Positions 1 through 5,187 of a DNA stretch of 5,187 nt are shown piece after piece (within the stretch, counting starts at the first letter, position 1; the number at the start of each line of letters is the position of its first letter). The stretch covers positions 1 through 5,187 of the forward strand of contig JAUILJ010000651.1 in NCBI GenBank assembly GCA_030433055.1, given 5' to 3'. The notes beneath the pieces were generated by a model. It was given only the letters and a program-made list of their open reading frames with translations, was not told the origin of the DNA and made no database searches. A program made the translations under genes and the position numbers. This DNA comes from Polyangia bacterium (GTDB lineage Bacteria > Myxococcota_A > Polyangia > Polyangiales > Polyangiaceae).

Positions 1-2
1 CC

Positions 3-785
3 AACTGGCTCTACGCGACGCTCGTTCAGCTGATCCCGGTGGTGGGTCCCATCGTGATGCTCGGCTGGCAGGCGGAAGTGAGCCAGCGCTTGGTACGCAA
101 CCACCGCAAGCCAATCCCGAAGTTCGACTTCGGCGATTTCACTCACTACCTGACCCGGGGACTGATCCCGTTCGTCGCGCAGCTGTTGAGTGTCTTCCCC
201 ATCCTCTTCATCTGGTACATCTTCATGTTCGTGGCCGGCATGCTGGTCGGCGTGGTGGGCGGGGCGGTCGGGAGCCCCGAGCTCAGCATGATCTTGCTCC
301 TGATGTTCAGCCTGGTCGGCTACGTGGTGCTGCTGGTGCTGATGACAGTGTTCGTCAGCGCCATTATGCTCCGCGCGGAACTAACCGAGGACTTCGGCCA
401 GACACTCAAGCTCGGGGCCGTGTTCCGTTATGCAGGCAAGACCTGGAAGCGTGCCCTCGGTTACGGCATGTTGCTCGGCTTCATTGCCTTTGGCATGGCC
501 CTCGGCGGCATGCTGGCGTGCTTCATCGGGATCTACTTCGTGGCCTCGATCCTGAACGTCCACCTGCGCTACCAGATCTACGCTGCCTACCGCGCCGAAG
601 GCGGCGAGCCAATCCCGCTGAAGGAGCCACAGACCTTACCGAGTGAGGCGTCTGCAGCTGGCTACGGGGCAGGACAGCAACCCATGCTGCAGCAGGGCCA
701 AGCGCCTGGCTACGGCCCTCCCCCTGGCGGCGGCGGCTATGGTTCGCCTCCGGGCGGCGGCTACGGACCTCCACCTGGCTACTGA
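3..785 (+). CDS. DUF4013 domain-containing integral membrane protein, 5' end missing
   Basis: The open frame runs in from the left edge, so the true start lies outside the window; 260 residues are visible. A GTG at 39 could be read as a start, but the frame upstream of it already encodes family-like sequence (NWLYATLVQLIPVVGPIVML), so I treat the gene as truncated. The pattern of a hydrophobic helix ending in IPVVG, a basic loop with KPIPKFDFGDF, then several long hydrophobic segments fits DUF4013. Hydrophobic stretches lie at visible residues about 7-22, 53-90 (possibly two helices), 93-122 and 150-185. A soluble tail from about residue 205 is rich in Gly, Tyr, Pro and Gln and ends in GYGxPPGG repeats. 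The family has no established function that I know of; it is presumably a cytoplasmic-membrane protein. Family assignment is fairly sure, role unknown. It ends 6 bases before the next gene, so the two may share a transcript. Confidence 0.85.
   Translation, partial: NWLYATLVQLIPVVGPIVMLGWQAEVSQRLVRNHRKPIPKFDFGDFTHYLTRGLIPFVAQLLSVFPILFIWYIFMFVAGMLVGVVGGAVGSPELSMILLLMFSLVGYVVLLVLMTVFVSAIMLRAELTEDFGQTLKLGAVFRYAGKTWKRALGYGMLLGFIAFGMALGGMLACFIGIYFVASILNVHLRYQIYAAYRAEGGEPIPLKEPQTLPSEASAAGYGAGQQPMLQQGQAPGYGPPPGGGGYGSPPGGGYGPPPGY
708..782 (+). repeat. In-frame Gly-Tyr-Gly-Pro-Pro repeat tail
   Basis: Three consecutive degenerate units encode GYGPPPGGG, GYGSPPGG and GYGPPPG, followed by a final Tyr and the stop codon. 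Synonymous codons differ between units (tac/tat, ggc/gga/ggt, ccc/cct/ccg/cca). This suggests the protein repeat is kept by selection or is old, and is not a fresh DNA duplication. Such low-complexity Gly/Tyr/Pro tails are common at the ends of DUF4013-like membrane proteins and are probably disordered in the cytoplasm. Confidence 0.8.
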
Positions 786-791
786 GTTTCC

Positions 792-2636
792 GTGCGGTTT
801 AGTGCGAGGCTGAGGCAGTCGCAGCGCCACGCCACACTCGCGTCGCTGCTGTGTGCAGCTGTGCTGCTCGCTTGCTCCCGCTCTTCTCCGAGCGGAGCAG
901 GCGAGCAACCTTCCCAGAACCCGACTCAGGCCCGGACTGCTACGGCACCCCCGGCGGCAAGCTCCGCGCCCTCACCCCCGAGCCCTGAGCAACCGGCCGC
1001 GCATGCGTTTCGAGCAAAGCCCGCGCAGCTCAAGCTCGCTGGTGGAACAGGCGCCCATAGCCAGCTCGGTATGGTCACGAGCGTCGAGTCCCAGGCGACC
1101 CGAGCTGGCGTCGAGATCCTGGAGGCTGGCGGGAACGCCGTCGACGCGGCCGTGGCCGTCGGTTACGCGCTCGCAGTCACGCACCCCAGCGCGGGCAACA
1201 TCGGCGGAGGCGGTTTCATGCTGGTGCGCCCGAAGGGCGGCCCGACCGTGGCCATCGATTTCCGCGAGGTAGCACCCGAGGGACTGACCCAGGCCGACTT
1301 CGACGCGATGATCGAGGCCAAGGGGATCGGCCCTGCAGCGTCGGGCGTCCCCGGCAGCGTCGCAGGCCTGAACCTGGCCCAGCGCAAGTTCGGCAAGCTT
1401 CCGCTCAGTCGGGTGATGCAGCCCGCCATCAAGCTAGCGCTGAAGGGCCACGTGATCGGCTCTCGGGAGGGCATGACCCTGATCTGGAGTCACCGAGCGC
1501 TACGCAAGGATCCAGAGGCGCGGCGCAGCTTGGCGCCACGGAAGAAGCCCTTGAAGCCTGGCCAGAGACTGTTCCGTAGGGATCTTGGTCACACGCTGGA
1601 GCGCATCGCCAAGCAGGGCGATGCCGGCTTCTATCGAGGCGAAACGGCAGAGGCGATCGTAGCCGCCATGGGCAAGACCGGTCGCATCAGCGCGAGCGAC
1701 CTGGCGAACTACAGCGCCAAAGAACGCAAGCTCCTCTCCCTCGATTACCGCGGCCTCCAGGTCGAGGTGATGCCGCCGCCGTCGGCCGGCGGCGTGGCAG
1801 TCGCGGAGATGCTCGAGATGTGGCAGCGAGTGGAGGCCTATGAGCACCCGGCGGACTCCGCGGCCGCGGCCCATTTCTTTGTAGAAATAGCGAAACGCGC
1901 GCACGCAGACCGCCGTTTCGACGTGGTAGACCCGGACACCTCCGAACGCGACCAGGCCGCCGTACGTCAGCGCTGGCTCGACCCGATGCACTGGCTCGAG
2001 CCGCACCCGATCGATCCCAAGCGTGCCACCGCGGCGTCCGAGCTTCATCCGCTGTACACCAAGGCGGCTCAAGAGCTCGAGCACACGACTCACTTCAGCG
2101 TCGCGGACCACGACGGGATGGTGGTGTCCTGCACCACGACGCTCTCGGCAGGCTTCGGCGCCAAGTACGTGGTGCCGGGCACGGGGATCGTGATGAACAA
2201 CTCCGCGGGCGCCTTCGGGAGTGTGGGCGAGAGCACGCTCAAGGGTGGGCGACGCATGACCAGCTCGATGGCCCCGACGCTCGTGCTCAAGGATGGCGCG
2301 CCGATCCTAGTCCTGGGCTCCCCTGGCGGTGACACCATCCCGAACACGGTCTTTCAGGTGCTGCGCAACGTCGTGGACTACCAGATGCCGCTCTCCGAAG
2401 CCGTGGAGCGTGGGCGCCTGCATCACGGCTTCTTGCCTGACGAAGTGCGCTACGAGCGCCGCAAGCCGCCCCCCGCGGGTGTGCTCGATGGCCTGAAGGC
2501 GCTGGGCCACACCATCTCGAAGAAGACGATCCCCATCGGTGACGCGAACAACTTGATGATCATCGATGGGGAGATCTTCGGTGTGTCGGACACGCGGGAA
2601 GGCGGCCTCGCAGCGGCTCCGAAGCGCCTGCCGTAG
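792..2636 (+). CDS. ggt: Gamma-glutamyltransferase / glutathione hydrolase family lipoprotein
   Basis: This 614-residue N-terminal nucleophile hydrolase would cleave gamma-glutamyl bonds, as in glutathione, and pass the glutamyl group to water or an amino acid. The N-terminus has a basic stretch, a hydrophobic core and the lipobox LLAC with Cys28. A Pro/Ala/Ser-rich linker (about 29-85) follows, so the protein should be a lipid-anchored envelope enzyme. The family domain starts near GMVTS (93-97), with GGNAVDAAVAV (113-123), GGGGFML, DFRE with Arg158 (matching E. coli Arg114) and MPPPSAGG (327-334). TTHFSVAD begins at Thr432, the predicted autocleavage site and nucleophile (E. coli Thr391). 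That gives a small subunit of 183 residues, close to the usual size. SSM (491-493) and GSPGG (509-513, oxyanion loop) are intact. Oddities: E. coli Asn411, Gln430 and Asp433 are replaced by Ser452, Ser471 and Ala474, and the lid loop is about 12 residues shorter. The GTG start is the only one that includes the signal peptide; no clear Shine-Dalgarno precedes it, so coupling to the upstream gene is likely. Family is certain; exact substrate is not. Confidence 0.93.
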   Translation: MRFSARLRQSQRHATLASLLCAAVLLACSRSSPSGAGEQPSQNPTQARTATAPPAASSAPSPPSPEQPAAHAFRAKPAQLKLAGGTGAHSQLGMVTSVESQATRAGVEILEAGGNAVDAAVAVGYALAVTHPSAGNIGGGGFMLVRPKGGPTVAIDFREVAPEGLTQADFDAMIEAKGIGPAASGVPGSVAGLNLAQRKFGKLPLSRVMQPAIKLALKGHVIGSREGMTLIWSHRALRKDPEARRSLAPRKKPLKPGQRLFRRDLGHTLERIAKQGDAGFYRGETAEAIVAAMGKTGRISASDLANYSAKERKLLSLDYRGLQVEVMPPPSAGGVAVAEMLEMWQRVEAYEHPADSAAAAHFFVEIAKRAHADRRFDVVDPDTSERDQAAVRQRWLDPMHWLEPHPIDPKRATAASELHPLYTKAAQELEHTTHFSVADHDGMVVSCTTTLSAGFGAKYVVPGTGIVMNNSAGAFGSVGESTLKGGRRMTSSMAPTLVLKDGAPILVLGSPGGDTIPNTVFQVLRNVVDYQMPLSEAVERGRLHHGFLPDEVRYERRKPPPAGVLDGLKALGHTISKKTIPIGDANNLMIIDGEIFGVSDTREGGLAAAPKRLP

Positions 2637-2690
2637 CTCCGCGACGTGATCCGCCGCCACGCATACGAGCGCTGCTTCCGCCAAAGTGTG

Positions 2691-2716
2691 GCTCGGGGAG
2701 TTCTCCCCCCGCGAGC
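2691..2716 (+). terminator. Weak terminator-like imperfect hairpin after ggt
   Basis: The arms GGGGA and TCCCC pair around a 4-base GTTC loop, and an outer GCTC/GAGC pairing is possible with a bulge on the 3' side. It sits 55 bases after the ggt stop and before the malic enzyme, where a terminator would be expected. No T-run follows (the next bases are gcggatcccc), so it does not fit a classical intrinsic terminator. It may be a chance structure in GC-rich DNA. Confidence 0.25.
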
Positions 2717-2742
2717 GCGGATCCCCTTGCTACAGTCGAAGC

Positions 2743-2747
2743 GAGGA
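2743..2747 (+). promoter_or_regulatory. Ribosome binding site for the malic enzyme gene
   Basis: GAGGA lies 5 bases upstream of the GTG at 2753. It is the clearest Shine-Dalgarno sequence in the window and fixes this GTG as the start of the malic enzyme. It also makes independent translation of that gene likely, in contrast to the ggt gene upstream. Confidence 0.7.
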
Positions 2748-2752
2748 ACGCC

Positions 2753-4465
2753 GTGACGAAGCTGAAATTCGACCGCACACCCGATGGCAAACTGAGCGTC
2801 CAAGTCCATGAGCGTGGCCGGGCTCTGCTCTGCAACTCCCTGCTCAACAAGGGCACGGCGTTCACCGACGAAGAACGCGACACCCTCGGCTTGCGCGGCC
2901 TGCTGCCTCAGAACCCGACGCCGATGGCGATCCAGGCGGCGCGCGCCTTTGGAAACATCTCTCGCAAGTCGGACCCACTCGAGCGCTACATCGGCATGGC
3001 GGCGCTCCAGGACCGCAACGAGACACTGTTCTACCGCGTGCTCGGTGAGCACGTGGAGGAGCTGATGCCCATCGTCTACACGCCGACGGTGGGAGAGGCG
3101 TGCAAGTTCTTCTCGCAGATCTTCCGCCGCGGGCGCGGAATCTGGATCACCCCAGACGACTCCGGCCGCATCGACCAGGTGCTCGCAAACGCGGGAAGTG
3201 ACGACGTGCGGCTGATCGTCGTCACCGACAACGAGCGCATCCTGGGGCTCGGCGATCAGGGAGCTGGGGGCATGGGGATCCCGATCGGCAAGCTCTCGCT
3301 CTACACGCTGGGCGCGGGCATCCACCCGAGCCAAACCCTCCCCGTCAGCCTGGACGTTGGCACGGATAACCAAGAGTTGCTCGAAAACGAGCTCTATGTC
3401 GGCTGGCGCCACCCCCGCTTGCGCGGCCAGCGCTACTACGACCTGGTGGAGGAGTTCGTAGACGCGGTCATGAAGCGTTTCCCCAAGGCACTACTCCAGT
3501 GGGAAGACTTCAAGAAGGCCAACGCCTTCACGCTGCTCGGGAAGTACCGCAAGCGGCTGTGCTCGTTCAACGACGACATCCAGGGCACGGCGGCCGTGGC
3601 TCTGGCTGGGATATTCGCCGTGGTGCGCAAGCGAAACGCCGAGCTCACGGCTCAGAGGGTGGTCATCCTGGGCGCCGGAGCGGCCGGTGTGGGGATTGGT
3701 CACCAGGTGCGTGACGCGTTCCAGCGCGCGGGGCTCCGTGGCGCCGACCTCACCCGCGCCGTGGCCGTGCTGGACAGCCGAGGGCTGATCGTCGACTCCA
3801 GGGACTTCCGCGACGAGTACAAGCGAGAGTTTGCATGGCCCGAGGAGATGGTTCGCGAGCTCGGCTTGAATCCAGAGCAGCCCATCGAGCTCGAGGACGT
3901 GGTCAAGGCGTTCAAGCCCAGTGTGCTGATCGGTACCTCGGGGCAACCTGGGGTGTTCACCGAGCCTCTGGTTCGGGAGATGGCGGAACACTGCGACGCG
4001 CCCGCCATTTTTCCTTTCTCGAACCCGACGAGCAAGAGCGAAGCCACGCCTGAGGACCTGCTGCGCTGGACCGACGGGCGGGCGCTCGTGGCGACCGGCA
4101 GCCCCTTCGACCCGGTGAAGCTGCCCAACGGGCGCCAGGTTCGCATCGCCCAGGGCAACAATGTCTACGTCTTTCCTGGCGTGGGACTCGGGGCGCTCGT
4201 GTCCGAAGCACGCGAGGTCACCGATTCGATGTTCACCGTCGCCGCGCACACCCTGGCGTCCGAACTCACCGACGAAGATCTTCATGAGGGCGCGCTCTTC
4301 CCCAGGCTGCACCGCCTTCGAGAGATCACGAAGAAGATCGCCTGCGCGGTCGTCAAGGAAGCGGGCGAGCGGAAGGTTGGGAGAGTCTTCGACGAGGACG
4401 CTATCTCCGACGCCGTGAGTCAGGCGATGTGGGAGCCCGAGTACCCGGAGCTGATCCCTGCGTGA
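2753..4465 (+). CDS. maeA: NAD-type malic enzyme (oxaloacetate-decarboxylating malate dehydrogenase)
   Basis: This cytoplasmic enzyme oxidatively decarboxylates L-malate to pyruvate and CO2 with reduction of NAD(P), linking the TCA cycle to pyruvate. Its 570 residues match the long MaeA/eukaryotic class (E. coli MaeA is about 565). Visible sites, with human mitochondrial equivalents: Tyr109 in YTPTVGEAC (Tyr112), Arg162 in ERILGLGD (Arg165), Lys180 in GIPIGKLSLY (Lys183), the metal ligands Glu251-Asp252 in WEDF and Asp275 in FNDDIQGT (Asp279) with neighbouring Asp274, the Rossmann loop GAGAAG (307-312), Asp341 at the end of the second strand (VLDSRG), Asn424 in FSNPTSKSE and Asn469-Asn470 in QGNNVYVFPGVGLG. 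No key residue is missing. The acidic Asp341 leans toward NAD, but such sites do not settle NAD versus NADP in this family, so cofactor choice is inference. The GTG start is supported by GAGGA 5 bases upstream and by a family-like N-terminus. The 3' end overlaps the next gene by 4 bases. Confidence 0.95.
   Translation: MTKLKFDRTPDGKLSVQVHERGRALLCNSLLNKGTAFTDEERDTLGLRGLLPQNPTPMAIQAARAFGNISRKSDPLERYIGMAALQDRNETLFYRVLGEHVEELMPIVYTPTVGEACKFFSQIFRRGRGIWITPDDSGRIDQVLANAGSDDVRLIVVTDNERILGLGDQGAGGMGIPIGKLSLYTLGAGIHPSQTLPVSLDVGTDNQELLENELYVGWRHPRLRGQRYYDLVEEFVDAVMKRFPKALLQWEDFKKANAFTLLGKYRKRLCSFNDDIQGTAAVALAGIFAVVRKRNAELTAQRVVILGAGAAGVGIGHQVRDAFQRAGLRGADLTRAVAVLDSRGLIVDSRDFRDEYKREFAWPEEMVRELGLNPEQPIELEDVVKAFKPSVLIGTSGQPGVFTEPLVREMAEHCDAPAIFPFSNPTSKSEATPEDLLRWTDGRALVATGSPFDPVKLPNGRQVRIAQGNNVYVFPGVGLGALVSEAREVTDSMFTVAAHTLASELTDEDLHEGALFPRLHRLREITKKIACAVVKEAGERKVGRVFDEDAISDAVSQAMWEPEYPELIPA
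4447..4450 (+). promoter_or_regulatory. Candidate ribosome binding site for the coupled downstream gene
   Basis: GGAG lies inside the end of the malic enzyme coding sequence, 11 bases upstream of the GTG at 4462. The spacing is slightly long but usable. With the GTGA start/stop overlap it supports 4462 as the start over the in-frame ATG at 4429, which would add 11 residues read from inside the malic enzyme gene. Confidence 0.4.
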
Positions 4466-5064
4466 AGGCCAGCCCGCAGGCGCGCCTCAATCGTAGGATC
4501 CTCATCCTCAGTGTCGCCGTCGCCGGCGCCGCCGCCTTCGCTTACCGCGCGGCAAGGCCGAGTAAGCTCGAGGCTTCGCGTGGTTCGCTCAGCGCGGCGC
4601 CGGCCGACAGCGGCCACGAGCGCGGCGAGGCGCCCACGGCTCGTTCGGGAACGCAGCCACCCAGCCCACGGCTGCCCGCGCTGGAGATCCCCGCACGCAG
4701 CAGCCTGCCGAGCGAAGTATTGCAACCCTACCCGAGCCAGCCTGCGGTCCCAGCACAGGACGCCGAGCTGCCGGAGCACCCGGTCAACCGCTACTCCCTC
4801 GACGCCACCCAGCGCTTCCTGGAGCTCCAGGTGCTCGCCCCTGAGCTGGGCGACGACGGCTGGCACATCGAGCTCTCCGCCCACGGAGGCCTGATCTGGC
4901 AGCACGCCGGAGACGTCGCCGACAGCGCGGGGATCGTACGGCTCGAATTGCCAGCTCAGCGCCTGAAGGCGGGCCGCTACGTGCTCTCGATGCGGCGGCA
5001 GCTCGCGCCGGATGGCCGCGCGTACCTGTATCAGTTCGACGTAGACCTCGAAGAAGCGGACTAG
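4462..5064 (+). CDS. Hypothetical protein with N-terminal membrane anchor and C-terminal beta-rich domain
   Basis: I do not recognise this 200-residue protein. The chosen GTG overlaps the malic enzyme stop as GTGA, a typical translational coupling arrangement; the in-frame ATG at 4429 is less likely because it overlaps by 37 bases. The N-terminus is basic (KASPQARLNRR), followed by one hydrophobic segment at about 13-28, so it is an uncleaved anchor or signal sequence. There is no Cys and hence no lipobox. Residues 29-108 form a low-complexity Pro/Ala/Ser/Glu-rich linker. Residues about 109-200 look folded, with alternating beta-like segments (RFLELQVLAP, WHIELSAHGG, IVRLELPAQRLKAGRYVLSM, LYQFDVDL). 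The strand, LPAxxLxxGxY turn, strand pattern resembles the C-terminal sensor or Ig-like parts of anti-sigma-type proteins in this kind of bacterium. No zinc-finger anti-sigma motif is present, so that is only likeness of shape. It probably faces the periplasm. Codon use matches its neighbours. Confidence 0.75.
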   Translation: MKASPQARLNRRILILSVAVAGAAAFAYRAARPSKLEASRGSLSAAPADSGHERGEAPTARSGTQPPSPRLPALEIPARSSLPSEVLQPYPSQPAVPAQDAELPEHPVNRYSLDATQRFLELQVLAPELGDDGWHIELSAHGGLIWQHAGDVADSAGIVRLELPAQRLKAGRYVLSMRRQLAPDGRAYLYQFDVDLEEAD

Positions 5065-5187
5065 CTCACGCCATGCTCGTTCAGCTTGTAGTACAAGGTC
5101 CGCCGGCTCACGCCTAATATCCGCGCGGCAACATTTCGATTGCCACCGGCCTTCTTGAGCGCCTTCTCAAGAGCGCGCTTCTCTGCA
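5061..5187 (-). CDS. Fis-type HTH transcriptional regulator, C-terminal end (likely sigma-54 activator)
   Basis: Reading the minus strand from the right edge gives 41 residues and a TAG stop. The visible protein starts AEKRALEKALKKAGGNRNVA and ends in RILGVSRRTLYYKLNEHGVS. This is the Fis/HTH_8 DNA-binding signature: a helix with EKRALEKALKKAGGN, then NVAARILGVSRRTLYYKL as the helix-turn-helix. The domain usually closes NtrC-family sigma-54-dependent activators and response regulators, and less often small Fis-like proteins. The AAA+ and receiver domains, if present, lie beyond the right edge, so the class cannot be fixed here. It is convergent with the preceding plus-strand gene and overlaps it by 4 bases. 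Adjacent ATA and TTA codons (Ile-Leu of RILGV) are rare for such GC-rich DNA. Domain call is strong; full protein type is inference. Confidence 0.88.
   Translation of the reverse strand, partial: AEKRALEKALKKAGGNRNVAARILGVSRRTLYYKLNEHGVS

Noticed and set aside
39..41. GTG at 39 as the true start of the DUF4013 gene
   Set aside because: The frame is open to the left edge and already encodes family-like hydrophobic sequence upstream of this codon, so the gene very likely begins outside the window.
1500..2111. A 203-codon open frame on the minus strand inside the transferase gene
   Set aside because: It is antisense to the catalytic domain, with shadow-like composition, no ribosome binding site and no recognisable motif.
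2728..2736. Extended -10-like promoter TGCTACAGT before the malic enzyme
   Set aside because: TG-N-TACAGT resembles an extended -10, but transcription would start near 2743, inside the ribosome binding site, and no matching -35 lies at the proper distance. A chance match is as likely.
2450..3412. A 320-codon open frame on the minus strand across the ggt end and malic enzyme start
   Set aside because: It is antisense to two well-supported genes, has arginine/alanine-rich composition typical of GC-rich shadow frames, crosses the intergenic gap, and shows no recognisable domain.
3491..4312. A 273-codon open frame on the minus strand inside the malic enzyme gene
   Set aside because: It is fully antisense to conserved malic enzyme motifs, and its translation (His/Arg/Gly-rich) resembles no family; it is a shadow of third-position GC bias.
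4429..4461. Upstream ATG start for the anchored hypothetical protein
   Set aside because: It would add 11 residues read from within the malic enzyme gene, and these put Asp and Cys before the basic anchor. The GTG at 4462 gives the classical GTGA overlap and a better N-terminus.

Overview
The window is GC-rich bacterial chromosome, close to saturated with genes. Four genes lie on the plus strand and one begins off the right edge on the minus strand. Gene types point to a delta-proteobacterial, Myxococcota-like source (perhaps Polyangiales or a relative). The clues are a DUF4013 membrane protein with a Gly/Tyr/Pro tail, a lipoprotein gamma-glutamyltransferase behind an Ala/Pro/Ser linker, GTG starts, strong G/C third-position preference and a Fis-type HTH regulator. 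That assignment is inference; there is no rRNA or other phylogenetic marker here.

Layout: (1) 3-785 is the 3' part of a DUF4013 integral membrane protein, cut by the left edge. (2) 792-2636, only 6 bases downstream, encodes a complete gamma-glutamyltransferase family Ntn-hydrolase with a lipoprotein signal. (3) 2637-2752 is the only real intergenic gap; it holds a weak imperfect hairpin and a good ribosome binding site. (4) 2753-4465 encodes a complete malic enzyme of the MaeA/eukaryotic type. (5) 4462-5064 overlaps it by a GTGA tetranucleotide and encodes an unrecognised protein with one N-terminal membrane anchor, a Pro-rich linker and a probable beta-rich C-terminal domain. (6) 5061-5187 on the minus strand is the C-terminal Fis-type helix-turn-helix of a regulator, probably an NtrC-type sigma-54 activator. 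It converges on gene 5, and the two stop codons share one CTAG.

Working together: genes 1 and 2 may be co-transcribed, and genes 4 and 5 are very probably translationally coupled, but I see no shared pathway. The transferase would release glutamate from gamma-glutamyl compounds outside the cytoplasm, and the malic enzyme would turn malate into pyruvate, CO2 and reduced nicotinamide cofactor in the cytoplasm. This looks like ordinary core-genome neighbourhood. I see no mobile element, CRISPR array, tRNA, rRNA or defence cassette, and no convincing new multi-gene system. The points most worth checking are the altered donor-binding pocket of the transferase and the unknown anchored protein coupled to malic enzyme.
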